A stretch of 64,000 bases of DNA, from the NCBI GenBank assembly GCA_963737405.1, contig CAVTSL010000007.1, positions 124,001 through 188,000 on the forward strand. Direction: 5' to 3'. The position numbers were made by a program, and so were the translations under genes. Shown here one piece after another: positions 32,973 through 41,236 of the stretch. The stretch comes from JACCTU01 sp963737405. Its GTDB lineage: Bacteria; Actinomycetota; Thermoleophilia; Gaiellales; Gaiellaceae. Under the pieces are notes generated by a model. That model was not told the DNA's origin. It made no database searches and saw only the letters and a program-made list of their open reading frames with translations. Within the stretch, counting starts at the first letter, position 1, and the number at the start of each line of letters is the position of its first letter.

Positions 32973-33227
32973 ATGACCGCCGAGACCCCCACCACCGCCC
33001 TCCGCGAGCTCGACCACCGGGTCGCAGACGGGATCCACGTGACGCTGCTCTGGCACGAGGCGACGAACCGGGTCACCGTCGTCGTGTTCGACGAGGCCCT
33101 CGGCGAGACGTTCGAGATCGAGGCCCCGGCCGCGCGCGCCATGGACGTCTTCCACCACCCGTTCGCCTACGCAGCCTTCGAGGGCACCGAGTTCTCGACG
33201 CGCGTCCGCGAGCCGGTGGGTGTCTGA
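32973..33227 (+). CDS. Small conserved-looking protein of unknown function
   Basis: 84 residues. Mixed alpha/beta character without signal or membrane segment: REL-DHRVADGIHVTLLWHE, then TVVVFDEALGETFEIEAP, then FHHPFAYAAFEGTEF. The start ATG at 32973 is set by AAGGAG 6 nt upstream; an ATG five codons earlier lies inside that ribosome site. I do not recognise the family. Divergent from the AAA ATPase and 28 nt upstream of the cyclase-like/LuxR gene, so it may be in the latter's operon. Confidence 0.7.
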   Translation: MTAETPTTALRELDHRVADGIHVTLLWHEATNRVTVVVFDEALGETFEIEAPAARAMDVFHHPFAYAAFEGTEFSTRVREPVGV

Positions 33228-33255
33228 CGCGGGCACTCCTGCCTAGACTCGGCGG

Positions 33256-34464
33256 GTGGCCCTGCCGAGCGGAATCGTCACCTTCCTCTTCACCGACATC
33301 GAGGGGTCGACGAGCCTCGCGCGCTCGCTCGGTGACGAGTTCTCGGAGGTGCTGGAGACCCACCGCGACCTGATCCGGACGGCGGTCGAGGAACGCGGCG
33401 GGCACGAGGTCGACGCGCGCGCAGACGAGACCTTCGCCGCTTTCGCCGAGACGGGCGCCGCGGTCGACGCGGCTGTCGCCGCCCAGCGGGCGCTCAGTGC
33501 GCAGGAGTGGCCGAGCGGACGGGCGCCGCGAGTGCGCATGGGGATCCACTCGGGCGAGGCGACCCCGGCCGAGAACGGCTACGTCGGCCTCGACGTCCAT
33601 CGAGCAGCCAGGGTCTGCGCGGCGGCGGTCGGGGGCCAGATCCTCGTCTCCTCGGCCGCCCGCGCCCGCGTGCCGGATGCGGCGGCCGACTTCGCGGACC
33701 TGGGAGAGCACCGCCTGGCGGGCTTCCCCGACCGGGAGCGGATCTTCCAGGTCCTGCACGAGGATCTTCCGGGCGAGCTCGTCGCGCCCGCTGCGAACGG
33801 CTCCCCGAAAGGAGATCTGATGCGCGTTGTGATCGCCGACGACTCCGTGCTCCTTCGCGAGGGCATCGCGAAGCTCCTCGAGGAGTCCGGCTTCGAAGTC
33901 GCGGGCCAGTCGAGCACCGCTGACGACCTGCTGCTCAAGGTCCGGAGCTACAAGCCGGACGTCGCGATCATCGACATCCGGATGCCGCCGACCCATACCG
34001 ACGAAGGCCTGCGCGCCGCGAAGGAGATCCGCGAGACGCACCCTGACGTCGGCGTCCTCGTCCTCTCGCAGTACGTCGAGGCGGGCTACGCGCTCGAGCT
34101 GCTCCAGGGGAGCGCCGAGGGGGTCGGGTACCTGCTCAAGGACCGGGTCGCGGACGTGACGGAGTTCGCGGACGCCGTGCGGCGCGTCGCCGAGGGCGGC
34201 TCTGCCCTCGATCCGACCGTCGTCTCCCGGCTCGTCGGCCGGCGGCGCGGCGAGGACCCACTCGACGCCCTCACCCCCCGCGAGCGGGAGGTGCTGGAGC
34301 TGATGGCCGAGGGCCGCTCGAACCAGGCGATCGCGGAGAAGCTCGTCGTCACCCCGCGTGCCGTCGAGAAGCACGTGACGAGCATCTTCACGAAGCTGAA
34401 CCTCCCGGCGAGCGCCGAGGACCACCGCCGCGTGCTCGCGGTGATCACGTATCTGAACGCCTAG
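33256..34464 (+). CDS. Cyclase-homology domain fused in frame to a NarL/LuxR response regulator
   Basis: 402 residues. Residues 1-180 are a class III cyclase homology domain: TFLFTDIEGSTSLARSL (metal Asp14), DARADETFAAFAE in place of the usual K-x-x-GDG stretch, RMGIHSGEATP, and VHRAARVCAAAVGGQILVS. The loss of the Lys and GDG suggests weak or no cyclase activity. Residues 188-402 are a NarL-type response regulator: VVIADDSVLLREG, Asp240 (IIDIRMPPTHTDEG), LSQYVEAG, Lys in YLLKDRV, then a LuxR HTH (LTPREREVLELMAEGRSNQAIAE interrupted here). No stop separates them, but a perfect ribosome site precedes an in-frame ATG at 33820, so a free 214-residue regulator may also be made. Confidence 0.85.
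   Translation: MALPSGIVTFLFTDIEGSTSLARSLGDEFSEVLETHRDLIRTAVEERGGHEVDARADETFAAFAETGAAVDAAVAAQRALSAQEWPSGRAPRVRMGIHSGEATPAENGYVGLDVHRAARVCAAAVGGQILVSSAARARVPDAAADFADLGEHRLAGFPDRERIFQVLHEDLPGELVAPAANGSPKGDLMRVVIADDSVLLREGIAKLLEESGFEVAGQSSTADDLLLKVRSYKPDVAIIDIRMPPTHTDEGLRAAKEIRETHPDVGVLVLSQYVEAGYALELLQGSAEGVGYLLKDRVADVTEFADAVRRVAEGGSALDPTVVSRLVGRRRGEDPLDALTPREREVLELMAEGRSNQAIAEKLVVTPRAVEKHVTSIFTKLNLPASAEDHRRVLAVITYLNA
33808..33822 (+). promoter_or_regulatory. Internal Shine-Dalgarno and ATG for the response-regulator half
   Basis: AAAGGAG (33808-33814), 5 nt, ATG (33820-33822) exactly where the receiver domain begins. It is the best ribosome site for several kilobases, and in frame with the cyclase-like domain upstream. 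Confidence 0.7.
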
Positions 34465-34483
34465 GGTCGACCGCTCGGGGTGG

Positions 34484-34527
34484 GGTTGTCCGCACCCCGG
34501 GACGCCGGGTCGCTGCATTTCGCAGCG
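34484..34527. promoter_or_regulatory. Shared 15-bp box plus hairpin upstream of the PAP2 gene
   Basis: GGTTGTCCGCACCCC at 34484-34498 is the exact reverse complement of the box at 35313-35327 upstream of the MMPL gene. Both are followed (toward the gene) by a small hairpin with GCATTTCG in its loop; here CGCTGC-ATTTC-GCAGCG at 34511-34527. It lies 56 bp before the PAP2 start codon. A site for the neighbouring NarL regulator is possible but inferred. Confidence 0.5.
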
Positions 34528-34553
34528 TGGATCGCGGTGGAAGCCTCTGATGC

Positions 34554-35264
34554 GTGACCCACGCCCTCCGCAGAACCGTCGTCCGCCCCCACGCCGGCAT
34601 CGCCGAGCTCGCCGCGATCGTCGCGCTCTACGTGATCTACGAGCTCGGCCGGGGCTTCGGCGACGCGACCCTCCAGGCCGCGCGGGCGAACACCGCGCGC
34701 ATCGTCGAGCTCGAGCAGTCGCTCGGCGTCTTCGTCGAGGGGGCCGTCCAGGACTGGGCGTCGGGAATCCCGACCCTGCCGACGTTCCTCGGGCTGGCCT
34801 ACGTGTCGCTCCACCTTGGTGCGACGGCTGCCGCGATGGTCTGGCTGCACAGGCGCCACCACGACCGGTTCGCGCTCGTGCGGAACGCGCTCGTCCTCGC
34901 GACCGGCCTCTCGCTGGTCGTCTACACGCTCTTTCCCGCCGCGCCGCCCCGCCTTTCGGGTCTCGGCTTCGCGGACACCGTCACCGCGCACACCCACGTG
35001 AACCTGAGCTCCGACCTGCTCGGCAGCCTCTACAACCCCTTCGCCGCGGTGCCGAGCATGCACTTCGGCTACGCGCTGCTCGTCGGCTTCGTCGTCGCGA
35101 CGACGGCATCCAACCGCTGGCTCCGCCTCGTGGGCGCCCTCTACCCGCCGTTCATGCTCTTCGACATCGTCGCGACGGGGAATCACTTCGTCTTCGACGC
35201 AGCGGCGGGCGCGCTTGTCACAGCGGCGAGCTGGTGGGCCGCGACGCGCCTCGAGCGCGCCTGA
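34554..35264 (+). CDS. PAP2-superfamily membrane phosphatase/phosphotransferase
   Basis: 236 residues with about six membrane helices. The phosphatase motifs appear as LFPAAPPRL (loop 1), AVPSMHFGYALLVGF (catalytic-loop SMH, about 163-166) and GNHFVFDAAAG (His/Asp, about 211-216). This is the PAP2_3 arrangement of inositol-phosphate transferase-like enzymes acting on lipid phosphates at the membrane. GTG start. Sits between the NarL regulator and the MMPL exporter and shares an upstream box with the latter, suggesting a joint envelope-lipid role. Confidence 0.85.
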   Translation: MTHALRRTVVRPHAGIAELAAIVALYVIYELGRGFGDATLQAARANTARIVELEQSLGVFVEGAVQDWASGIPTLPTFLGLAYVSLHLGATAAAMVWLHRRHHDRFALVRNALVLATGLSLVVYTLFPAAPPRLSGLGFADTVTAHTHVNLSSDLLGSLYNPFAAVPSMHFGYALLVGFVVATTASNRWLRLVGALYPPFMLFDIVATGNHFVFDAAAGALVTAASWWAATRLERA

Positions 35265-35305
35265 CCGCAGACTGTCCCTGCCACTCCTTGGGCGGCTGCC
35301 TCCGT

Positions 35306-35361
35306 ACCCCTAGGGGTGCGGACAACCGCACTTCGAGACACCAGAACGCCGCATTTCGGCG
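35306..35361. promoter_or_regulatory. Palindrome, shared 15-bp box and hairpin upstream of the MMPL gene
   Basis: ACCCCTAGGGGT (35306-35317) is a perfect palindrome overlapping GGGGTGCGGACAACC (35313-35327), which recurs inverted at 34484-34498. A hairpin CGCCG-CATTT-CGGCG follows at 35347-35361. The block lies about 100 bp before the MMPL start within the gene-free stretch 35265-35423. Confidence 0.5.
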
Positions 35362-35423
35362 CGAGGCACGGGGAGCGAACCTGCGAGTGCAGTCCAAACC
35401 ACTCGCACACAAGGAGCCCCGAA

Positions 35424-37641
35424 TTGTCCCCCCTGAAGCGTTCGAACAACTTTGCGGCCCGGATGGGTCGCTGGAGCGCGAACCACTGGAAGACCGCGGT
35501 CTTCGGTTGGCTCGCGTTCGTCGTCGCCGCGTTCGTGATCGGCAACGCCGTCGGGATCAAGTACCTCGACGCCACCGACGCGAACATCGGCGAAGCCCGC
35601 AAGGGCGACAAGATCATCGCCGCCGCCTTCCCGAAGCACGAGGACGAGCAGGGCGAGATCGTGCTCGTCCAGTCCAAGAACCTGACGGCCGACGACTCCG
35701 CGTTCAAGGCGACCGTCGACGACGTGACCCGCACGCTCGACAAGTTCCCGCAGGTGACGGAGCTCAAGTCGCCGTACGACCCCGACCAGGCCGACCAGAT
35801 CTCGAAGGATCGGCATTCGGCGATGGTCACGTTCCGCCCCAAGGGCACGTACGACGAGGCCCTCACGTACATCGAGTCGATCCGCACCGAGGTGAACAAG
35901 ATCGAGGGCGCGCCACGCCGACTTCTACGTCGCGGAGCTCGGCAGCGTCACCACCGAGAAGGACTCGAGCGCGGCGATCGACGGCATGCTCGCGAAGGCC
36001 GGCATGATCGCGCTCCCGCTCGCCCTCCTGATCCTGCTGTTCGTGTTCGGCTCCGCCGTTGCGGCCCTGGTGCCGCTGCTCCTCGCGATCACGGCCGTCG
36101 CCGCGACGAACTTCCTGATCGCGCTTCCGAGCCAGTTCATCCCCGTGGACGAGCAGATCTCCGAGGTCATCCTCCTCATCGGTCTCGCCGTCGGCGTCGA
36201 CTACTCGCTGTTCTACCTCCGGCGCGAGCGCGAAGAGCGTGCCGCCGGTCGTGGTGAGCGGGCGGCGCTCGAGGCCGCTGCGGCCACCTCCGGTCGCGCC
36301 GTCCTCGTCTCGGGCATCACGGTCCTGATCGCGATGGCCGGCATGCTGTTCTCCGGCGACAAGACGTTCATGTCGTTCTCGATCGGGACGATGATGGTCG
36401 TCGCGGTCGCGATGATCGGATCGCTGACGGTTCTGCCGGCGCTGCTCTCGAAGCTCGGCGACCGCGTCGAGAAGGGCCGGATCCCGTTCGTGAGCCGGCT
36501 CCGCAGCAAGAACGGCGAGGCCCGCGTCTGGGGAGCGATCCTCGACCGCGTGCTGCGCCGGCCGCTCGTCTCGGCCGTCGCCGCGACGGCGCTGCTCCTC
36601 GCGCTCGCCGCACCGGCGATCGCGCTGAACACGGCGTCGACGAGCATCGAGGACATCTCGCATCCGTCGCTCGTCCCGCTCCAGACGTTCAGCAAGGCGT
36701 TCCCGGGCGGCAACGAGCCGGCCCAGGTCGCGATCAAGGCCGACGACGTCACCACGCCGCAGGTCCAGAACGCGATCGCCGAGCTCAAGCAGAAGGCACT
36801 CGCAACGGGCGAGATGAACAACCCGGTCGACGTCACCGTGAGCAAGGACAAGACGGTGGCCGAGGTCGACATCCCGCTCGCGGGCCACGGCACCGATGAG
36901 GTCTCGACCGCAGCGCTCGACACCCTGCGCGACGAGGTGCTCCCGCAGACCGTCGGTCAGGTCGACGGCGTCGAGTACGCCGTGACCGGCATGACGGCGG
37001 CTGACGCCGACTGGAGTGCGGGCATGAAGAAGTCCGTCCCGCTCGTGTTCGGCTTCGTCCTGCTGTTCGCGTTCCTCCTGATGCTGGCCTCGTTCCGCTC
37101 GATCGTCGTCGCGCTCAAGGCGATCGTCCTCAACCTCCTGTCGGTCGCAGCCGCGTACGGCGTGCTCGTCGCGACCTTCCAGTGGGGCTGGGGCGAGAAC
37201 CTGCTCGACTTCAAGTCGAACGGCGGCATCACGCCGTGGCTGCCGATGTTCCTGTTCGTGATCCTGTTCGGCCTCTCGATGGACTACCACGTGTTCATCC
37301 TGAGCCGCGTGCGCGAGGCGTACGACCGCGGGATGTCCTCGGACGACGCAGTCGTGTACGGGATCAAGTCGACGGCCGGCGTGGTCACCAGCGCAGCCGT
37401 CGTGATGGTCGTCACCTTCTCGGTGTTCGCGCTTCTGCCGATCATCGACTTCAAGGAGATGGGCATCGGCCTCGCCGCCGCAGTGCTCATCGACGCAACG
37501 CTGATCCGCGGCGTGCTTCTGCCCGCCACGATGAAGCTGCTCGGCGACTACAACTGGTACCTCCCCCGGTGGCTCCAGTGGCTGCCGCGGCTCGAGCACG
37601 AGTCGGCTCCCGCAGCCGTCCCGGCTCCGGCCGGCGCGTAG
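35424..37641 (+). CDS. MMPL-family RND-like transporter, one +1 frameshift
   Basis: 738 residues once corrected. Twelve membrane helices in two halves, each with a soluble porter domain and MMPL core: first half GLAVGVDYSLFYLRREREE, second half GLSMDYHVFILSRVREAYD. These proton-driven exporters move lipids or lipopeptides to the cell surface in actinobacteria. The frame breaks near 35913; deleting one C (GGCGCGCCACG) joins VNKIEGA to HADFYVAELGSVTTEKDSS. Start TTG at 35424 is fixed by AAGGAG 7 nt upstream and by the N-terminal MGRWSANHWKTAVF helix. Ends 11 nt before a strong terminator. Confidence 0.92.
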
Positions 37642-37652
37642 GACGCAACCAC

Positions 37653-37684
37653 AAGCGCCGCCCCGCTCCTGCGGGGCGGCGCTT
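37653..37684. terminator. Bidirectional terminator hairpin
   Basis: Perfect 14-bp stem (AAGCGCCGCCCCGC / GCGGGGCGGCGCTT) with a TCCT loop, followed by CCCTTT. It lies between the converging MMPL gene and the hypothetical secreted protein. Confidence 0.85.
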
Positions 37685-37690
37685 CCCTTT

Positions 37691-38191
37691 CTAGAGAAGC
37701 GACGACACGTCGCAGCCCCGCCGGAGGAGCTCCGGCTTCGCGTCCGTCAGGACGTCGTGGGCGAAGTTGGCGAGCCCGTAGGCGCGGTACATGTGCGGCG
37801 CGGCGTCCTTCTTCTTGGCCTTCGCCCACATCGCGCGCCCGTACTCGGTGAACATCCCGGCGACGAGCAGCTTCGTCTTCTGGAGCGACGGGTCGCTCGG
37901 GCTCAGGCTCCCGACGCGTTTCGCCGCCTTCCGTGCTTCGGCGATGACCTCGGCCTCGGTCGCCTCGCCGGCGCGGTAGTCCTCGCCCCAGGAGCCGAGG
38001 GACGTCATGTCGAGCTCCGTCTTCGCGATGAACTGCTTGTCCGTGACGGAGCACGTGTGCTTGACCGTCGCGCTTCGCGCCCGGCCGCCGCTCGTGAGCA
38101 GGACGACCGCGGCGAAGAGCGCCAGCCCCGCCGCTAGAAGGCCAGTACGCACCGCAGGCTCATGATCGGAGCGTTCGGCCCGGTCGTCCAT
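37691..38191 (-). CDS. Secreted or membrane-anchored hypothetical protein
   Basis: 166 residues. An acidic start is followed by one hydrophobic segment (TGLLAAGLALFAAVVLLTSG, about 16-35), after which about 130 residues would be outside the cell: TVKHTCSVTDKQFIAKTELD, LGSWGEDYRAGEATEAEVIAEARKAAKRVG, KLLVAGMFTEYGRAMW, GLANFAHDVLTDAKPELLRRGCDVSSL. Two Cys near the ends of the domain could form a disulphide. No recognised family. Downstream of the phosphatase gene on the same strand is possible co-transcription (18 bp apart). Confidence 0.65.
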   Translation of the reverse strand: MDDRAERSDHEPAVRTGLLAAGLALFAAVVLLTSGGRARSATVKHTCSVTDKQFIAKTELDMTSLGSWGEDYRAGEATEAEVIAEARKAAKRVGSLSPSDPSLQKTKLLVAGMFTEYGRAMWAKAKKKDAAPHMYRAYGLANFAHDVLTDAKPELLRRGCDVSSLL

Positions 38192-38209
38192 GCCTCGAAC
38201 GGGGCTTGA

Positions 38210-38806
38210 CTACTTCCAGATCGGGTCTCGCACCCAGAGCTCGATCCGCTCGAGGGCGTGCTCGAGGTCGACACGCGAGATCCGGTACGGCGTCGCGTAG
38301 TCGACGCTCTCCGCCACCGGACGCGGCTCCGAGCCCTCGATCGCGAGCATGAGGTAGCGGATCGGGAGCCCGTGCGTGACGACGAGGATCTCGTCCTCCG
38401 GTCGAGCGACCACGATCCTGAAGCCGCGCGCGTAGCGCTCAGCGGCCTGCGCGCGGCTCTCCCCGCCGCCGGGTGGAACCTCGATCGGCGAGCGGTCGCG
38501 CGCCCACGCCCGGTACGTCTCGAGCAGGCCTCCCTCGAAGTCGCCGACCCGGATGTCGTTCAGCTCGGGCACGACGAGGCGCGGCACGTCTCGACCCTCG
38601 AGGGCGAGGTCGGCGGTCTGCTTCGTCCGCTCGAACTCGGTCGTGACGCAGAGGTCGATCGGGTCGCCGCGGAGCGCCTCGCCGAGCAGCCGCGCCTGCT
38701 CGACCCCGTCCTCGGTGAGCGCGCCGGTCAGGCCGGGATCCCCGTTCATCGCCCCGCGGACGGAGAACTCGCTCTCGGCGTGGCGTGCCAGGATCGCCGT
38801 CCTCAC
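38210..38806 (-). CDS. Histidine phosphatase family protein (phosphoglycerate-mutase type)
   Basis: 198 residues. The catalytic RHA motif (ILARHAESEF, His about 9), a second Arg in TEFERTKQTADLAL, the acid region NDIRVGDFEGG and the late catalytic His in ILVVTHGLPIRYLML (about 142) define the branch. Substrate unknown; such enzymes dephosphorylate sugars, cofactors or proteins. GTG start chosen where the family begins. The 278 bp upstream (38807-39084) show no convincing gene. Confidence 0.88.
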   Translation of the reverse strand: MRTAILARHAESEFSVRGAMNGDPGLTGALTEDGVEQARLLGEALRGDPIDLCVTTEFERTKQTADLALEGRDVPRLVVPELNDIRVGDFEGGLLETYRAWARDRSPIEVPPGGGESRAQAAERYARGFRIVVARPEDEILVVTHGLPIRYLMLAIEGSEPRPVAESVDYATPYRISRVDLEHALERIELWVRDPIWK

Positions 38807-39084
38807 GGCGAGGGATCGTACGGTCAACCGCACCCTCGGACACCTGTCGCCCGCCTGGGCGCGGCGGCAGGCTCGGCGCATGCTGGGCCCATGACCACGA
38901 CGCATGCGCTTCCCACCTCTTTTCGCCCCGTCGTGGCTCCCCGCTCGGCGCGACGCCACTCGACGTCGCCGCACCTCCTCGCGGCGACTGGGAACGCGAG
39001 TGGATCGTCGCGCCGGCACCCACTTTTCGAAGACTCGACGCCGCTGCTCCGCGCAGTCGGAGCGCGCGTCGAGACCCGCTCCCG

Positions 39085-39720
39085 TCAGTCGACGCGCCGC
39101 GCGGCGAGCCAGCCGCGCGCGCGGTCGAGCCAGCGCTCGAGCTCGAGGCCCGAGCGCTCCAGCGTCCGCGTGAGCCCGGCCTCGTCGAGCACGACCGCCT
39201 CGAACTCCTGCAGCCAGCGGCGTCCCTCGACCTCGTAGGCCATCGTCGCGCGCAGCCGGTCGCCGTTCCGTTCGGCATCGACCAGCTCGAGCGACACGCC
39301 GCCGACCCGCGTGACACGTCCGACCGCCCATTCCAGCTCGGGCGGGTAGGCCTCGACGAGCACGAGACCGCGCGGATCGACGTGACGCGCGCACGCGTCG
39401 AGGAACGCACCGGGCTCGGGTGCGTTCACGAAGTGGCTCGCAAGGAGCACGCAGTCGAACGTGCGACCGAGGTCGAGCTCCTCGATCCGCGCGTGCACCA
39501 CCTCGGCGCCCCGAACGTGCTCGAGCATCTCCGCCGACTCGTCGACCGCGGTCACGTCGAAGCCGCGCGTGACGAGCTCGTGCGTGACGCGCCCCGTGCC
39601 GCAGCCGAGCTCGAGGATGCTCGCGCCGGGCCGCAGCGCCGAGGCGATCAGCTCCGCCTCCACCGCACCCGAGAGCGCGCGGTAGACGTCGACGGGGCTC
39701 CCGTCGGGTGCGACGCCCAT
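39085..39720 (-). CDS. Class I SAM-dependent methyltransferase
   Basis: 211 residues. SAM-binding motif I ILELGCGTGRVTHEL (about 36-50), acidic motif VTAVDESAEML, motif IV FDCVLLASHFVNAP, and a C-terminal region typical of Methyltransf_25/11 small-molecule enzymes. Substrate unknown. ATG overlaps the acetyltransferase stop by one nucleotide (TGATG), so the two are translationally coupled. Confidence 0.87.
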   Translation of the reverse strand: MGVAPDGSPVDVYRALSGAVEAELIASALRPGASILELGCGTGRVTHELVTRGFDVTAVDESAEMLEHVRGAEVVHARIEELDLGRTFDCVLLASHFVNAPEPGAFLDACARHVDPRGLVLVEAYPPELEWAVGRVTRVGGVSLELVDAERNGDRLRATMAYEVEGRRWLQEFEAVVLDEAGLTRTLERSGLELERWLDRARGWLAARRVD

Positions 39721-40499
39721 CAGAAGACGAGGCTGCGGTAGTCGAGCACGTGGCGCATGCCGATCCGGCGGTAGAGCGCGATCGCCGCCTCGTTCTCCGG
39801 CCGGACGAACAGGCAGACGGCGGGCGCTCGTTCGAGCAGCAGACGACAGAGATCGCGAAGCGCGTGCGTCGCGTAGCCGCGCCGCCGCACCTCAGGATCG
39901 ACCCAGACCTGCTGCAGCTGCACGGCCGACGGCGTCCACGCCGACGCCTCCGCCTTGAACAGGATCACGCCGTCCTCGAGCCAGACCCACGAGCGTCCGT
40001 CGTCGATCTGCGTGCGCGTCCGCCAGCGAAAGCCCTCGGCGTCGCGAGCGAGCGGATCGACGCCGAGCTCCTCCTCGTGCGCGAGCGCGCACGCCGGGAG
40101 CAGGCGCTCGAGATCGGCCGGGGTCGCTGCGCGCAGGCCGGAGCTCCCCGCCTCCGGCGGCTCCTCGAGGACGAAGACCGGCTGCCCCGGCCGGTCCTCG
40201 CGCGGCTCGGGAAGCCGGCGGCTGGCCTCCGCCCACAGCTCGCCGACAGCCGCTTCCTCGCCGATGATCATCCGGGCGCGCGAACGCTCGATCCGGCGTG
40301 CGAAGCGGCCGCAGCCCTCGCCGGCGGGGACGACGTTCGCCCCGAGGTGGCACAGCCCCGTCAGCGAGCCGTTCTCGGTGAGGCCGACGAAGCGCCCGAG
40401 CCCGCGCCGCGCGACGTCCTCGAGGAAGACGCGCTCGATCGGCGCACGCCCGCAGAACTCGACGATCTGCTCGAGGCGCGGTTGAACCAACTCGGTCAC
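39720..40499 (-). CDS. GNAT-family N-acetyltransferase with N-terminal DUF4081-like domain
   Basis: 259 residues. The first ~125 (IERVFLEDVARRGLGRFVGL, LTGLCHLGANVVPAG, RMIIGEEAAVGELW) match the DUF4081 domain found before GNAT domains in actinobacteria; the rest is a GNAT fold with QVWVDPEVRRRGYATHAL acetyl-CoA loop and FVRPENEAAIALYRRIGM. Substrate unknown. GTG start, 26 bp from the divergent deoD start. Confidence 0.88.
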   Translation of the reverse strand: MTELVQPRLEQIVEFCGRAPIERVFLEDVARRGLGRFVGLTENGSLTGLCHLGANVVPAGEGCGRFARRIERSRARMIIGEEAAVGELWAEASRRLPEPREDRPGQPVFVLEEPPEAGSSGLRAATPADLERLLPACALAHEEELGVDPLARDAEGFRWRTRTQIDDGRSWVWLEDGVILFKAEASAWTPSAVQLQQVWVDPEVRRRGYATHALRDLCRLLLERAPAVCLFVRPENEAAIALYRRIGMRHVLDYRSLVF

Positions 40500-40525
40500 G
40501 AACCGAGACTGTAGGTTCTCGCCCC

Positions 40526-41236
40526 ATGCCGATCCACGTTCGCGCGAACCCCGGCGACTACGCCGAAGCCTGCCTCCTGCCGGGCGACCCGCTGAGGGCG
40601 AAGTACATCGCCGAGACGTACCTCGACAACCCCGTCCTCCGGAACGAGGAGCGGGCGATGTACGGCTACACGGGCGAGTTCGAGGGCAAGCCGGTCTCGG
40701 TCCAGGCCACGGGCATGGGTTGCCCGTCGGCCGCCATCGTCATCGAGGAGCTGATCCAGCTCGGCGTCAAGCGGCTGATCCGCGTCGGCACCTGCGGGGG
40801 GCTGCAGCCCGACCTGAAGCTCGGCGACCTGATCGTGGCGATCTCGGCCGTCGCCGCCGACTCGACCGCCGCCCACCTCGTGAACGAGCCGCACGTCCCG
40901 ACCGCCGACTGGGACCTCGTGCACGCCGCCGTCCACTCGGCAAAGGAGCTCGGCAAGCCCGTGCGCGTCGGGCCGATCGTCTCGAGCGACCTCTTCTACA
41001 ACCCGGACGACGGGCAGTACCAGCGCTGGTCCGACCGCGGGATCCTCGCGGTCGAGATGGAGGCCGCGGTGCTGTTCACGCTCGGCGCGCTCCGGAAGGT
41101 GAAGGCGGGCTGCCTGCTCACCGTCAGCGACGTCGTGGTCGAGGGCGAGTTCGTCCGCATCAGCGACGAGGAGATGCGAAACGCCGTCGACCAGATGACG
41201 CAGCTCGCGCTCCGCACCGCGACGGGCGCGCACTGA
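40526..41236 (+). CDS. deoD: Purine nucleoside phosphorylase, DeoD type
   Basis: 236 residues. Hexameric-type PNP cleaving purine nucleosides with phosphate. It has GDPLRAKYIAETYL (about 19-32), NEERAMYGYTGEF, RVGTCGGLQPDLKLGD (phosphate-site Arg), and VEMEAAVLFTLG with the ribose-binding Glu; SDVVVEGEF replaces the usual SD-catalytic loop. ATG start. Its stop overlaps the lipid-kinase start (CTGA). Works with hpt in purine salvage. Confidence 0.95.
   Translation: MPIHVRANPGDYAEACLLPGDPLRAKYIAETYLDNPVLRNEERAMYGYTGEFEGKPVSVQATGMGCPSAAIVIEELIQLGVKRLIRVGTCGGLQPDLKLGDLIVAISAVAADSTAAHLVNEPHVPTADWDLVHAAVHSAKELGKPVRVGPIVSSDLFYNPDDGQYQRWSDRGILAVEMEAAVLFTLGALRKVKAGCLLTVSDVVVEGEFVRISDEEMRNAVDQMTQLALRTATGAH

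Noticed and set aside
38807..39084. Short open frames in the 278-bp gap between phosphatase and methyltransferase, including one starting at ATG 38891
   Set aside because: No ribosome site, no recognisable motif, and residue content is Arg/Ser/Ala-rich as expected for non-coding G+C-rich DNA.
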